NCBI RefSeq assembly: GCF_020400725.1 | Contig: NZ_JAINVG010000060.1 | Coordinates: forward strand, 1-47,590 | Length of the DNA stretch: 47,590 nucleotides | Direction of reading: 5' to 3' | From: Streptomyces sp. NK15101 | GTDB taxonomy: Bacteria > Actinomycetota > Actinomycetes > Streptomycetales > Streptomycetaceae | Shown: positions 7,262-15,529 of the stretch, one piece after another | Position numbering within the stretch: the first letter of the stretch is position 1 | How the letters are laid out: each line of letters opens with the position of its first letter | Position numbers and translations under genes: made by a program | Notes under the pieces: model-generated | Database searches by the model: none | The model's input: only the letters and a program-made list of their open reading frames with translations | Told to the model about the DNA's origin: nothing

Positions 7262-8047
7262 TCAGTGCCGGAGGGCGTCCATGACCAGCCACCCGATCCC
7301 GTAGAGGCCGCCGCCCGCCGCCCCGCAGCCGACGAGGGTCATCAGCGCCATCATGCAGCGCACGTACAGGCCCTCGCGGTGGACGGCCGTCTTCGGGTCC
7401 CGCGGGTCGTAGGACACCTCGACCGATGCCCCGCCCACGTTGTGGTCGTAGGTGTGGGAGGCGCCCCTGGTGTCGGTGTAGCGGTAGACCCGGGTCCTGT
7501 TCGTGTGGTGCGAGAACTCCGCGACCACCGTGATGCCGTGCCTCGGCAGGTGCCACATCCGGTACAGGCCCCGGCCCATGACGTGCACCAGGAGGACACC
7601 GACGGCGACGACCAGGAGCGCCGGCCAGAACAGACCCGCGCTTCGGGCCCCGCCGGCCGCCCCGAGGAACACGTCCAGGGCGAGCACCGGCACGGCGGCG
7701 CCGATCGCGAGCGGCCACCGCCGAGGAGCGGCCGCCTCGACCGCGCGGGTCGTGACGAGTTCCGCGCCGTCGTACGCCTCCTCCTCCGGCAGCGCGTCGT
7801 TCACGGAGTCCGCGAACGCGGTCGCCGCGGCCTCGCTCACGTCCTCGACCCGGTAGACGACCGGCTCGGCCCCGTTCGGGGCGGTCAGCTCGACCTCGAC
7901 GGTCCGCCCCCGCGCGTGCACCACCGCGATCGCCGCCAGGGGTATGTGGTGCCCCTTGTCAGGGAGCCCGAGCGTGACGGCCCCTCCCGCGAAGCGGAGC
8001 ACGGCGGAGCCGCTGCCCCGCAGTACGAGGGAGGGGGACGTCGTCAT
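7262..8047 (-). CDS. Membrane protein with DUF3592-like C-terminal part, paralogue of the downstream gene
   Basis: 261 residues. Soluble N-terminus with IPLAAIAVV, VEVELTAP and ADSVNDALP; membrane segments at about 111-129, 138-157 and 229-255; a loop with RHGIT and VEVSYDPRDP. It matches the 6373-7206 protein motif by motif. Its ATG overlaps the stop of the DUF397 gene (ATGA, 8044-8047), so the two are translationally coupled. It therefore belongs to the transcript of the XRE/DUF397 module, and a membrane role for that module is implied. I do not know the function. Confidence 0.75.
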   Translation of the reverse strand: MTTSPSLVLRGSGSAVLRFAGGAVTLGLPDKGHHIPLAAIAVVHARGRTVEVELTAPNGAEPVVYRVEDVSEAAATAFADSVNDALPEEEAYDGAELVTTRAVEAAAPRRWPLAIGAAVPVLALDVFLGAAGGARSAGLFWPALLVVAVGVLLVHVMGRGLYRMWHLPRHGITVVAEFSHHTNRTRVYRYTDTRGASHTYDHNVGGASVEVSYDPRDPKTAVHREGLYVRCMMALMTLVGCGAAGGGLYGIGWLVMDALRH

Positions 8048-8238
8048 CTCGCCACGCCGGCGACGAAGGCGGCCCAGGCGGCGGCCGGCACGATCAGGAC
8101 GGGCCCGTCGGCGACCTTGCTGTCCCGGACCGGCACGATCCCGGTGAAGTCGTACGAGACCTCGACGCAGTTGCCGCCCTCGCCGTTGCTGTAGGAGCTC
8201 TTGAACCAGCGGGCGTTGCTCAGGTCGTACTCGCGCAT
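8044..8238 (-). CDS. DUF397 small protein
   Basis: 64 residues, typical of the family. It carries the signatures ARWFKSSYSNGEGGNCVEV (N-terminal W-K-SSYS and N-CVEV) and VRDSK, with a hydrophobic C-terminal AAWAAFVAG. DUF397 proteins are small partners encoded next to WhiJ-like XRE regulators in streptomycetes, where they influence development and antibiotic production, probably by binding the regulator. Here it overlaps the end of the XRE gene by 19 bases and the start of the membrane protein gene by 4, so three genes form one coupled operon. Confidence 0.9.
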   Translation of the reverse strand: MREYDLSNARWFKSSYSNGEGGNCVEVSYDFTGIVPVRDSKVADGPVLIVPAAAWAAFVAGVAR

Positions 8239-9053
8239 CGTCTGAAGTCCTCCGCCGCCGATTCGATCAGGGCCTGGGACGCCTCCGGCGACAAGGCGGC
8301 GACCCTGAGCAGATCGTAGGCGCGCTGTGCACGCTTCACCACTGCCGGATCGTCCAGGAGCGTTCCCGAAAACGAGGTCTCCGTATAGGCCGTTGGCGGC
8401 TGGTCATCGAACTCCATGAGCCGGAGTGAGCCGTCCATGGAGGCGTGTGCTCCCGCCGCGCGGGGCACGACGGTCACCAGCACCCACCGCTGCCGGATCA
8501 GCGTCGCGATGTGCCCCAGTTGCTCGGCCATGACCAAGGGGCCGCCGACCGGGATGCGGATCGCGTTCTCGTGCAAGGTCACCCAATACTCGGGCCTTGT
8601 AGCGTCCGCGAGGATTCTCGCCCGCTCGATTCGCGAGGTGACCTTCTCCTCGACGTACTCTTCCGTGGCGAACGGGTTGGCCGCCAGCGTGACCGCCCTC
8701 GCGTACGCATCCGTCTGGAGCAGACCCGGCACCACCAGCGGCGCGAACTCGCACAGCTTCGTCGCCACCCCCTCCAGCTCCGCCACCGCGCTGAAATAAG
8801 ACGCGTACGGCGACTTGTCGATGAGCTTGCGCCACGTGCGTTCGAAAATACCGCCGGTTTGTAGGACTTCGTCGATTCGCCGCGCCACATCCAGCTGAGG
8901 CTTTCGGATTCCCTGCTCGAACAGGCCGATGTACGCCCCGGATACGAACACCCGTCTGCCCAGTTCGCCCTGCGAGAACCCCGCCGCCTCCCGGCGTTCC
9001 TTCAGGAGCTCGCCGAAGAACTCCCACGCGTCCTGCTGCTTGCTTCTGGCCAT
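8220..9053 (-). CDS. WhiJ-like XRE-family regulator with DUF5753 domain
   Basis: 277 residues. An N-terminal helix-turn-helix (about 10-65; KERREAAGFSQGELGRRVFV, then SGAYIGLFEQGIRKP) is followed by a DUF5753 ligand/partner domain that includes FAPLVVPGLLQTDAYARAV and RQRWV. This architecture is that of WhiJ and its paralogues, developmental regulators always found with a DUF397 gene. It heads the operon XRE-DUF397-membrane protein. Divergent small genes start at 9186; the 130-base gap between holds both promoters, with TAGGGT (minus strand, near 9070) as a candidate -10. Confidence 0.9.
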   Translation of the reverse strand: MARSKQQDAWEFFGELLKERREAAGFSQGELGRRVFVSGAYIGLFEQGIRKPQLDVARRIDEVLQTGGIFERTWRKLIDKSPYASYFSAVAELEGVATKLCEFAPLVVPGLLQTDAYARAVTLAANPFATEEYVEEKVTSRIERARILADATRPEYWVTLHENAIRIPVGGPLVMAEQLGHIATLIRQRWVLVTVVPRAAGAHASMDGSLRLMEFDDQPPTAYTETSFSGTLLDDPAVVKRAQRAYDLLRVAALSPEASQALIESAAEDFRRCASTT

Positions 9054-9185
9054 GGATTAACTTCCCAACCCTACGCTGCAGTTGTACGACCTGCGCGTCT
9101 GCCGATTCTACGGATCTGCCCCCACTCTGGAGAGGCGAAGCGGGAAATGGATTCGGAAAGGCATACGTTGGTGAAGGAAGACATC

Positions 9186-9407
9186 ATGAAGACGACCACG
9201 GGGGCACTCGGAACCGCACAGGAGGCAGTGGCGGAATTGCGCGAGGCCCTCGCGAGGGCGGGAATCACGCTCCCCTCGCTCGGGCTCGACGTCGTCACCC
9301 TCGCCGCCGAGCCCCCGCGGCCGCTCGTGGAATTGGGATGCTGCACGGTGGAAACGGCCCGGCTCCTCGCCGCCGCCGTACTGCCGAGGGAGGAGAGTCG
9401 CTCATGA
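9186..9407 (+). CDS. Small conserved-looking protein of the WhiJ-like locus
   Basis: 73 residues from ATG 9186, which is preceded by GAAGGAAG at suitable distance; an in-frame ATG at 9147 has only a poorly spaced site. The sequence, starting MKTTTGALGTAQEAVAELRE, is an Ala/Leu-rich amphipathic helix followed by ELGCCTVETARLLAAAV, which holds a CC pair. Its stop overlaps the next gene (ATGA, 9404-9407). It diverges from the XRE gene; the family is unknown to me and the function unassigned. Confidence 0.65.
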   Translation: MKTTTGALGTAQEAVAELREALARAGITLPSLGLDVVTLAAEPPRPLVELGCCTVETARLLAAAVLPREESRS

Positions 9408-9619
9408 CGCTGCCCATCGGGTCGTACGTCGTCGAGATCCGCACCGGACGGGTCGGGAGGCTCATGGGGCGCGAGGGCCCTTATGTCCAGATCCGCCCGC
9501 TGGGCGGCGGGCGGGAGTGGGACGTGGAGCCGGAGGGGGTGCGGGAGGCCACCTCGGCGGAGCGGCTGAGGGCGGCCACGGCGCACGTCAACGCCCGCAG
9601 CCGCGGCGAGGTCTCCTGA
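9404..9619 (+). CDS. Small hypothetical protein
   Basis: 71 residues, starting MTLPIGSYVVEIRTGRVGRL. ATG 9404 overlaps the upstream stop and has GAGGGAGGAGAG before it, so it is coupled to the 9186-9407 gene. A repeated beta pattern (YVVEIRTGRVGRLMG, YVQIRPLGG, REWDVEP) suggests a small SH3-like barrel. I cannot name a function; the context suggests an accessory of the WhiJ-like module. Confidence 0.65.
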   Translation: MTLPIGSYVVEIRTGRVGRLMGREGPYVQIRPLGGGREWDVEPEGVREATSAERLRAATAHVNARSRGEVS

Positions 9620-9653
9620 GGGTCCCGCCCCGGGGCTTCCCGCCCCGGGACCC
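9620..9653 (+). terminator. Possible hairpin after the small-gene pair
   Basis: GGGTCCC (9620-9626) can pair with GGGACCC (9647-9653), enclosing the self-complementary GCCCCGGGGC. It starts directly at the stop codon at 9617-9619. Stability is plausible, but the structure is less regular than the other terminators here. Confidence 0.4.
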
Positions 9654-9760
9654 CGCCCTCCGGCTCCTGCGCCCGCTCGGGTGAACGCCGTCCGGCGGGC
9701 CGTTGGTCCATCCGCCGCGCCCGCGCTGCACGCGCCTCGCCGCACCGGTTACGTGGTTGC

Positions 9761-9776
9761 CGCGAACCAGTTCGCG
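9761..9776. promoter_or_regulatory. Palindrome upstream of the subtilase gene
   Basis: CGCGAAC-CA-GTTCGCG, perfect over both 7-base arms, 26 bases upstream of the subtilase start codon. It is a candidate operator; no regulator gene is adjacent to suggest its binder. The rest of the 9654-9801 gap holds nothing else I can support apart from the AAGGAG site at 9791-9796. Confidence 0.35.
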
Positions 9777-9801
9777 TTCGTCGACCACGAAAGGAGACGA
9801 G

Positions 9802-11115
9802 GTGTTCGGCATGGTGGGACGAGGCCGGGTCGCGAGACCGGCGTACCGGCTGGCGGCGGTGTCCGCGGCGACGGGGGCATTGCTCGCGGGGGGACTCACG
9901 GGGGCGGAGGCGGCGGAACCGGAGGGGCGGTACATCGTCGTCCTCGACGACTCGGCACGCGGCCGGGCCGACTCGGTCGAGCGGGCGCACGGCCGGGACC
10001 ACGGGGTGCGGGTGGGCCTCCGGTACCGGCACGCGCTGGTCGGGTACTCGGCGGTGGTGCCGGAGTCCCAGGTGGCCGCGCTGCGGGCGGACCCGAACGT
10101 GAAGGCGGTCGCCCCCGACCGGCCCGTGCACGCCACCCAGCAGGTGCTGCCGACCGGCGTGGACCGGATCCAGGGCGACGCGAGCAGCGCACTCGCCGGG
10201 AACGGGACGGGTGCCGTCGACACGGCGGTCGCGATCCTCGACACCGGCATCGACGAGCGGCACCGCGATCTCAACGTGGTCGGCGGGTTCAACTGCATGG
10301 ACACCTCGCGGCCCAACGCGTGGCGGGACAACAACGGCCACGGCACCCATGTGGCCGGCACGGTCGCCGCCCGGGACAACGGCGACGACGTCGTCGGGGT
10401 CGTGCCCGGCGCCCGGCTGTACGCGGTGAAGGTGCTCGGCGCCAGCGGCGGCGGATTCACCTCCACCATCGTCTGCGGGCTCGACTGGCTGGCGCAGAAC
10501 GCCGCCACGCTCGGCATCAAGGTCGCGAACATGAGCCTCGGCGGCGAGGGCACCGACGACGGCAACTGCGGGTTCACCAACCAGGACCCCGAGCACCAGG
10601 CGATCTGCCGTGTGGTGAACGACGCCGGAGTCACGGTCGTGGCCGCGGCCGGCAACGAGACCGACGACCTCGCGAACCACACCCCCGCGGCCTTCGACGA
10701 GGTCCTCGCGGTGACCGCGATGGCCGACTTCGACGGGCAGTCCGGCGGCGGCGCCGCCGCGAGCTGCCGGACGGGGAACCAGGACGACACCGCCGCGAAC
10801 TTCTCCAACTTCGCCGTGACCGTCGCGGACGCCGCCCACACCATCGCCGGTCCGGGCGTGTGCATCCGGTCCACGCGCAGGAGCACGGGCACGGTGGTCT
10901 ACTCCGGCACCTCCATGGCTTCCCCGCACGTGGCCGGCACGGCCGCGCTGTGCCTCGCCACCGGGCAGTGCTCGGACCCGTCCCCGGCCGCCGTGGCCGC
11001 CCAGCTCCGTGCCGACGCCGCGGCCCAGTCCGCCTCGTACGGCTTCGCGGGCGACCCGAACGCTCCCGTCACCGGGCGCTACTACGGGCACCTCGTCCAC
11101 GCCGGCGGTTATTGA
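9802..11115 (+). CDS. Secreted subtilisin-like serine protease (family S8) with I9 propeptide
   Basis: 437 residues from GTG 9802, chosen because AAGGAG (9791-9796) lies 5 bases upstream. A signal peptide runs to about GAEAAEP, followed by an inhibitor-I9 propeptide (GRYIVVLDDSARG to VAPDRPVHA). The catalytic residues are all present: Asp147 in VAILDTGID, His180 in NNGHGTHVAG, oxyanion Asn285 in AAAGNETDD and Ser371 in YSGTSMASPHVAG. Several Cys residues fit disulfides in a secreted enzyme. There is no P domain or sorting signal, so it should be released to the medium. Monocistronic, with a terminator at 11131. Confidence 0.93.
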   Translation: MFGMVGRGRVARPAYRLAAVSAATGALLAGGLTGAEAAEPEGRYIVVLDDSARGRADSVERAHGRDHGVRVGLRYRHALVGYSAVVPESQVAALRADPNVKAVAPDRPVHATQQVLPTGVDRIQGDASSALAGNGTGAVDTAVAILDTGIDERHRDLNVVGGFNCMDTSRPNAWRDNNGHGTHVAGTVAARDNGDDVVGVVPGARLYAVKVLGASGGGFTSTIVCGLDWLAQNAATLGIKVANMSLGGEGTDDGNCGFTNQDPEHQAICRVVNDAGVTVVAAAGNETDDLANHTPAAFDEVLAVTAMADFDGQSGGGAAASCRTGNQDDTAANFSNFAVTVADAAHTIAGPGVCIRSTRRSTGTVVYSGTSMASPHVAGTAALCLATGQCSDPSPAAVAAQLRADAAAQSASYGFAGDPNAPVTGRYYGHLVHAGGY

Positions 11116-11130
11116 GCCGCACCCCCCACG

Positions 11131-11162
11131 ACGGAGCCCCGGGTACCGGCCCGGGGCTCCGT
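11131..11162 (+). terminator. Hairpin terminator after the subtilase gene
   Basis: Perfect 13-bp stem (11131-11143 with 11150-11162) and a 6-base loop, TACCGG, 15 bases beyond the stop codon and just before recO. Confidence 0.85.
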
Positions 11163-11184
11163 CGGCGTGCGCGAGAATGGAGGC

Positions 11185-11934
11185 ATGAGTCTGTTCCGCG
11201 ACGACGGCATCGTGCTGCGCACCCAGAAGCTGGGCGAAGCGGACCGCATCATCACGATCCTCACGCGCGGTCACGGCCGCGTACGCGCCGTCGCGCGCGG
11301 CGTACGCCGGACGAAGTCGAAGTTCGGGGCGCGCCTCGAACCCTTCTCGCACGTGGACGTGCAGTTCTTCGCCCGGGGGAGTGAGCTGGTCGGGCGCGGC
11401 CTGCCGCTGTGCACGCAGAGCGAGACCATCGCCGCGTACGGCGGCGGGATCGTCACCGACTACGCCCGGTACACCGCCGGCACGGCCATGCTGGAGACGG
11501 CGGAGCGGTTCACCGACCACGAGGGCGAGCCCGCCGTGCAGCAGTACCTGCTGCTCGTCGGCGGCCTGCGGACGCTCGCCCGGGGCGAGCACGCGCCGCA
11601 CCTCATCCTGGACGCCTTCCTGCTCCGCTCCCTCGCCGTGAACGGCTACGCGCCCAGTTTCGAGGACTGTGCGAAATGCGGACTCCCCGGGCCGAACCGG
11701 TTCTTTTCGGTCGCGGCGGGCGGGGTCATATGCGGCGACTGCCGGGTGCCCGGAAGCGTCGTACCCTCTGCGGAGGCCATCGGCCTGCTCAGCGCGCTGC
11801 TCACCGGCGACTGGGCGACGGCGGACGCGTGCGAGCCGCGTCACGTCAGGGAGGGCAGCGGACTCGTGTCCGCCTATCTGCACTGGCACCTGGAGCGCGG
11901 CCTGCGCTCCCTGCGGTACGTAGAGAAAAGCTAG
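11185..11934 (+). CDS. recO: DNA repair protein RecO
   Basis: 249 residues, the normal length. The N-terminal OB fold begins MSLFRDDGIVLRTQKLGEAD and includes RGVRRTKSKFGARLEPF. A helical C-terminal domain carries the zinc site CAKCG ... CGDC. RecO helps RecR load RecA on SSB-covered single-stranded DNA in the RecFOR pathway. ATG 11185 follows GGAGGC; GAGAAT six bases before it could be the -10 of a leaderless transcript. uppS follows 12 bases after the stop and is probably co-transcribed. Confidence 0.95.
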   Translation: MSLFRDDGIVLRTQKLGEADRIITILTRGHGRVRAVARGVRRTKSKFGARLEPFSHVDVQFFARGSELVGRGLPLCTQSETIAAYGGGIVTDYARYTAGTAMLETAERFTDHEGEPAVQQYLLLVGGLRTLARGEHAPHLILDAFLLRSLAVNGYAPSFEDCAKCGLPGPNRFFSVAAGGVICGDCRVPGSVVPSAEAIGLLSALLTGDWATADACEPRHVREGSGLVSAYLHWHLERGLRSLRYVEKS

Positions 11935-11946
11935 GAGAGACCACTC

Positions 11947-12771
11947 ATGGCCATCGCACGACTCCTCGGGCGCCAGCGTCGGGAGTACAGGACCCCCGAG
12001 CCGCACCCGTCCGGCGCACGCCCGCCGAAGCTCCAGACCGAGCTGGTGCCGGAGCACGTCGCGATCGTCATGGACGGCAACGGCCGCTGGGCCAAGGAGC
12101 GCGGCCTGCCGCGCACCGAGGGGCACAAGGTCGGCGCCGAGCAGGTGCTCGACGTGCTCCAGGGCGCGATCGAGATGGGCGTGGGGGCGATCTCGCTGTA
12201 CGCCTTCTCCACCGAGAACTGGAAGCGCTCGCCCGAGGAGGTGCGCTTCCTGATGAACTTCAACCGCGACTTCATCCGCAAGACCCGTGACCAGCTCGAC
12301 GAGCTCGGCATCCGCGTGCGCTGGGTCGGCCGGATGCCCAAGCTGTGGAAGTCGGTCGCCAAGGAGCTCCAGGTCGCGCAGGAGCAGACCAAGGACAACA
12401 CGAAGCTCACGCTGTACTTCTGCATGAACTACGGCGGCCGCGCCGAGCTCACGGACGCGGCGCAGGCGCTGGCCGAGGACGTGAAGGCGGGCCGCCTCGA
12501 CCCGGCGAAGATCACCGAGAAGACCATCCAGAAGTACCTGTACTACCCGGACATGCCGGACGTCGACCTGTTCCTGCGGCCCAGCGGCGAGCAGCGCACC
12601 TCCAACTACCTGATCTGGCAGAGCGCGTACGCCGAGATGGTCTTCCAGGACGTGCTGTGGCCCGACTTCGACCGCCGCGACCTGTGGCGCGCCTGCGTCG
12701 AGTACGCCCAGCGCGACCGTCGCTTCGGAGGCGTCGACCCGGCCGACCTCGCCGTCCTCGACAAGGCCTGA
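11947..12771 (+). CDS. uppS: Isoprenyl (undecaprenyl/polyprenyl) diphosphate synthase, cis type
   Basis: 274 residues. Family motifs in order: HVAIVMDGNGRWAKERGLPR (with the essential Asp), GHKVGAEQV, YAFSTENWKRSPEEV, and near the end LRPSGEQRTSNYLIWQSAYA. The enzyme condenses isopentenyl diphosphate in cis onto an allylic primer to make the lipid carrier for peptidoglycan and other wall polymers. AGGAGA stands at 11934-11939 before the ATG. It lies in a recO-uppS pair, a common actinobacterial arrangement. In streptomycetes there is usually more than one paralogue, so chain length is not certain. Confidence 0.93.
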   Translation: MAIARLLGRQRREYRTPEPHPSGARPPKLQTELVPEHVAIVMDGNGRWAKERGLPRTEGHKVGAEQVLDVLQGAIEMGVGAISLYAFSTENWKRSPEEVRFLMNFNRDFIRKTRDQLDELGIRVRWVGRMPKLWKSVAKELQVAQEQTKDNTKLTLYFCMNYGGRAELTDAAQALAEDVKAGRLDPAKITEKTIQKYLYYPDMPDVDLFLRPSGEQRTSNYLIWQSAYAEMVFQDVLWPDFDRRDLWRACVEYAQRDRRFGGVDPADLAVLDKA

Positions 12772-12778
12772 GCCGGCC

Positions 12779-13300
12779 GTGGGGGAGGGGGTGGAGCTCG
12801 TCTACTCGGCCGAGTTCGCCGAGGTGAAGGAAGCGGTACGGGTGCGGCTGCGGGCCACGGTCTGGTGGCGACTGCTGCGCTGGGCGGCCTGGGCGGCCGG
12901 AGCGCTGGCCTTCGCTGCGGCGGGGCTCGTGCTGTTCCTGCCGGGCGACCCGGAACCGGCGGCCGCCGCCAAGATGATCGTCCTCGGACTGGTGGCCGCG
13001 GGCGCCGCCGAGCTGGTGCCCTGGACGACGGCCTACAGCCTCTTCCGGCTGATCGGCTCCCAGGGCGAGGCCCGGGCCGTCGTGGACGAGGAGGGGGGCC
13101 GCTGGACCACCCGGGACACCGACATGGTGATCCGGTGGGCGATGCTGCCCCGGTACGTGGAGACGCCCCGGATGTTCGTGCTCCTCACGGCCAAGCAGTC
13201 GGGCACGGGCTTCGCCTACCTGCCCAAGCGCGGCCTCGCCGACCCCGCCGACGCCGACCGGCTCCGGGCGCTCCTGGACCGGAGCACCGTCCGGGCCTGA
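12779..13300 (+). CDS. YcxB-like membrane protein
   Basis: About 173 residues. An N-terminal soluble start (VELVYSAEFAEVKEAVRVRL) is followed by two membrane segments (AAWAAGALAFAAAGLVLFL and the AKMIVLGLVAAGAAELV stretch). The C-terminal part, WAMLPRYVETPRMFVLLTAKQS then AYLPKRGL, matches the YcxB-like domain. Function unknown. GTG 12779 lies 8 bases after the uppS stop and may be coupled to it; GTG 12791 is an alternative, with a G-rich tract too close to serve well as a ribosome site. The transcript ends at the strong palindrome at 13307. Confidence 0.7.
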   Translation: MGEGVELVYSAEFAEVKEAVRVRLRATVWWRLLRWAAWAAGALAFAAAGLVLFLPGDPEPAAAAKMIVLGLVAAGAAELVPWTTAYSLFRLIGSQGEARAVVDEEGGRWTTRDTDMVIRWAMLPRYVETPRMFVLLTAKQSGTGFAYLPKRGLADPADADRLRALLDRSTVRA

Positions 13301-13306
13301 GCCCCA

Positions 13307-13352
13307 CGCGAAGGGGCCCGCACCGGATCGATCCGGTGCGGGCCCCTTCGCG
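13307..13352. terminator. Bidirectional hairpin terminator
   Basis: A perfect 46-base palindrome (arms 13307-13329 and 13330-13352, centre GATC) between the YcxB-like gene and zur, which converge here. It starts 7 bases after one stop and ends 7 bases before the other, so it can end transcription both ways. Confidence 0.92.
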
Positions 13353-13359
13353 TATCAGG

Positions 13360-13770
13360 TCACTTCTCCGCGCAGTCCGCGCACGTGCCGAAGATCTCGA
13401 CCGTGTGCGCCACGTTCACGAAGCCGTGCTCCGACGCGATCGCCTCGGCCCACTGCTCCACCATCGGGCCCTCCACCTCCACGGCCTTGCCGCAGAGGCG
13501 GCAGACCAGATGGTGGTGGTGGTCGCCGGTCGAGCAGCGGCGGTAGACCGTCTCGCCGTCGCTGGTGCGCAGCGCGTCCACCTCGCCCGCGTCCGCGAGG
13601 GACTGGAGCGTGCGGTAGACGGTGGTGAGGCCGACGGAGTCGCCGCGGTGCTTGAGCATGTCGTGCAGCTCCTGGGCGCTGCGGAACTCGTCCACCTCGT
13701 TCAGTGCCGCCGACACGGCGGCCCGCTGCTTGGTCGAGCGGCCGCGTACGGGGGGTCCTGCCGTCGCCAC
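13360..13770 (-). CDS. zur: Zinc uptake regulator Zur (Fur family)
   Basis: 136 residues. Winged-helix N-terminus with SAQELHDMLKHRGDSVGLTT and VYRTLQSLADAGEVD; metal-binding C-terminus with STGDHHHHLVCRLCGKAVEV (first CxxC) and GTCADCAEK (second CxxC). These ligands fit the Fur/Zur fold, and the neighbouring znu genes identify it as Zur. In the zinc-bound form it represses znu and zinc-free ribosomal protein genes in Streptomyces. GTG 13768-13770 is preceded by AAGGAGG at good spacing. It is the last gene after znuB on the same strand, so it may be partly co-transcribed with its own targets. Confidence 0.93.
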   Translation of the reverse strand: MATAGPPVRGRSTKQRAAVSAALNEVDEFRSAQELHDMLKHRGDSVGLTTVYRTLQSLADAGEVDALRTSDGETVYRRCSTGDHHHHLVCRLCGKAVEVEGPMVEQWAEAIASEHGFVNVAHTVEIFGTCADCAEK

Positions 13771-13842
13771 GGGGGCCTCCTTGGATGCTTGTCTGCCCCC
13801 GACATTCTGCCAGCCCCCCGTACCCCGCGGATCAGTCGCGGA

Positions 13843-14739
13843 TCAGACCTTCACGTCGTCCGTCGGCCGACGGGTGGCCGGAACGCAGCGGGTGTCGCAG
13901 TCCGCGGCGGCCCGGACCGCGGCCCTGGCCCGTCGCTTGGCGAGCGGAGCGGCGAGCAGGGTCAGGACGATGAAGACCCCGATCGCGTACAGGACGATCG
14001 TCGCGCCGGGCGGCACGTCCTGGTAGTACGAGGTGACGGTGCCCGCCAGGGTGACCGTGACGCCGGTCGCCACCGCGAGGACGAAGGTCGCGCGGAAGGA
14101 CTTCGACAGCTGCTGGGCGGCCGCCACCGGCACCACCATGAGGGCGCTGACGAGCAGCAGGCCGACCACCCGCATGGCGACCGTGACGGTCACCGCGGCG
14201 GTGACCGCGATGAGCAGGTTCAGGGCGCGGACCGGCAGGCCGGTGACCCGGGCGAACTCCTCGTCCTGGCTGACGGCGAAGAGCTGCCGGCGCAGGCCCA
14301 CCGTGACCAGGACCACGAAGGCGGCGAGGACGCCGATCGCGGTGATGTCCTCCGTCGAGACGGTGGAGAGCGAGCCGAAGAGGTACGAGCTGAGGTTGGC
14401 GTTGGAACCGGTCGGCGAGAGGTTGATCAGCAGGACGCCGCCGGCCATGCCGCCGTAGAAGAGCAGCGCGAGCGCGAGGTCGCCGCGGGTCTTGCCGTAC
14501 GCCCGGATCAGTTCCATCGCGACCGAGCCCGCGACGGCGACGAGGGTGGCCATCCAGACCGGGCTGGAGTTGAGCAGGAAGCCGAGGCCGACGCCGGTCA
14601 TGGCGACGTGGCCGATGCCGTCGCCCATCAGGGCCTGGCGGCGCTGCACGAGGTAGATGCCGACGGCGGGGGCGGTGATGCCGACGAGGACGGCGGCGAG
14701 CAGCGCCCGCTGCATGAAGGCGGGTTCGAGGAAGTCCAT
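13843..14739 (-). CDS. znuB: Zinc ABC transporter, permease subunit ZnuB
   Basis: 298 residues with about eight membrane segments, beginning MDFLEPAFMQRALLAAVLVG. It carries YLVQRRQALMGDGIGHVAMTGVG-type loop residues and RVVGLLLVSALMVVPVAAAQ, hallmarks of the ABC-3 metal permease family. It forms the membrane channel of the zinc importer. Its ATG is 2 bases downstream of the znuC stop, so it is translationally coupled and needs no separate strong ribosome site. Confidence 0.92.
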   Translation of the reverse strand: MDFLEPAFMQRALLAAVLVGITAPAVGIYLVQRRQALMGDGIGHVAMTGVGLGFLLNSSPVWMATLVAVAGSVAMELIRAYGKTRGDLALALLFYGGMAGGVLLINLSPTGSNANLSSYLFGSLSTVSTEDITAIGVLAAFVVLVTVGLRRQLFAVSQDEEFARVTGLPVRALNLLIAVTAAVTVTVAMRVVGLLLVSALMVVPVAAAQQLSKSFRATFVLAVATGVTVTLAGTVTSYYQDVPPGATIVLYAIGVFIVLTLLAAPLAKRRARAAVRAAADCDTRCVPATRRPTDDVKV

Positions 14740-14741
14740 GA

Positions 14742-15506
14742 TCAGGTCAGCAGTCCCGTGCGGAGCGGCTCGCCGGCCGCGTGCGGATGAACGTGGTCGT
14801 GGCCGGGCAGCGCGTGCTGGCCGAGGGCCTCGGGCGGCGGGCCGTCGTGGACGACGCAGCCGTCGCGCAGGACGACCGCGCGGTCGATCAGCGGCTCCAG
14901 GGGGCCCAGCTCGTGCAGGACGAGGAGCACCGAGGTGCCGCCGGCGACCTGCTCGCGCAGGGTCGCGGCGAGGATCTCCTGGCTGCCGAGGTCGACGCCC
15001 GCCATCGGCTCGTCCATGATCAGGAGTTCGGGCTCGGAGGCGAGCGCGCGGGCGATCAGGACCCGCTGGTGCTGGCCGCCGGAGAGCGCGGAGACGGAGT
15101 CCCCGGCGCGGTCGGCGAGACCGACCAGCTCCATCGCCCGGTGGACGGCGGCCTTGTCGGCCTTGGTCGGCAGGCCGAACCGGCGGCGGGCGAGGCGGCC
15201 GGAGGCGACGACCTCGCGGACGGTGGCCGGCACCCCGGCGGACGCGGTGGTGCGCTGCGGCACGTAGCCGACACGGGCCCAGTCGCGGAACCGCTTCCGC
15301 TCGGTGCCGAACAGCTCGATCGTGCCGCCGGTCAGCGGCACCTGGCCGATGACCGCGCGGACGGCGGTGGACTTGCCGGAGCCGTTGGCGCCGAGCAGGG
15401 CGACGACCTCGCCGCGGTGGACGGTGAGGTCGACGCCCCGGAGGACGGGGCGGGCGCCGAGGGTCGCCGTGGCTCCGCGGACGGAAATGACGGGCTCGTC
15501 GCTCAC
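14742..15506 (-). CDS. znuC: Zinc ABC transporter, ATP-binding subunit ZnuC
   Basis: 254 residues from GTG 15504-15506, which is chosen because AGGAGG lies 5 bases upstream; the frame opens further to a GTG at 15533 that overlaps the znuA stop. Walker A is LLGANGSGKST, the signature motif LSGGQHQRVLIARAL, Walker B ELLIMDEPMAGVD, and the switch His sits in LLVLHELG. The C-terminus ends in a His-rich tail (GQHALPGHDHVHPHAAG) that may bind zinc. It powers zinc import with ZnuA and ZnuB. Confidence 0.93.
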   Translation of the reverse strand: MSDEPVISVRGATATLGARPVLRGVDLTVHRGEVVALLGANGSGKSTAVRAVIGQVPLTGGTIELFGTERKRFRDWARVGYVPQRTTASAGVPATVREVVASGRLARRRFGLPTKADKAAVHRAMELVGLADRAGDSVSALSGGQHQRVLIARALASEPELLIMDEPMAGVDLGSQEILAATLREQVAGGTSVLLVLHELGPLEPLIDRAVVLRDGCVVHDGPPPEALGQHALPGHDHVHPHAAGEPLRTGLLT

Positions 15507-15529
15507 GAGTGCCTCCTGCTGTGCTGTGG

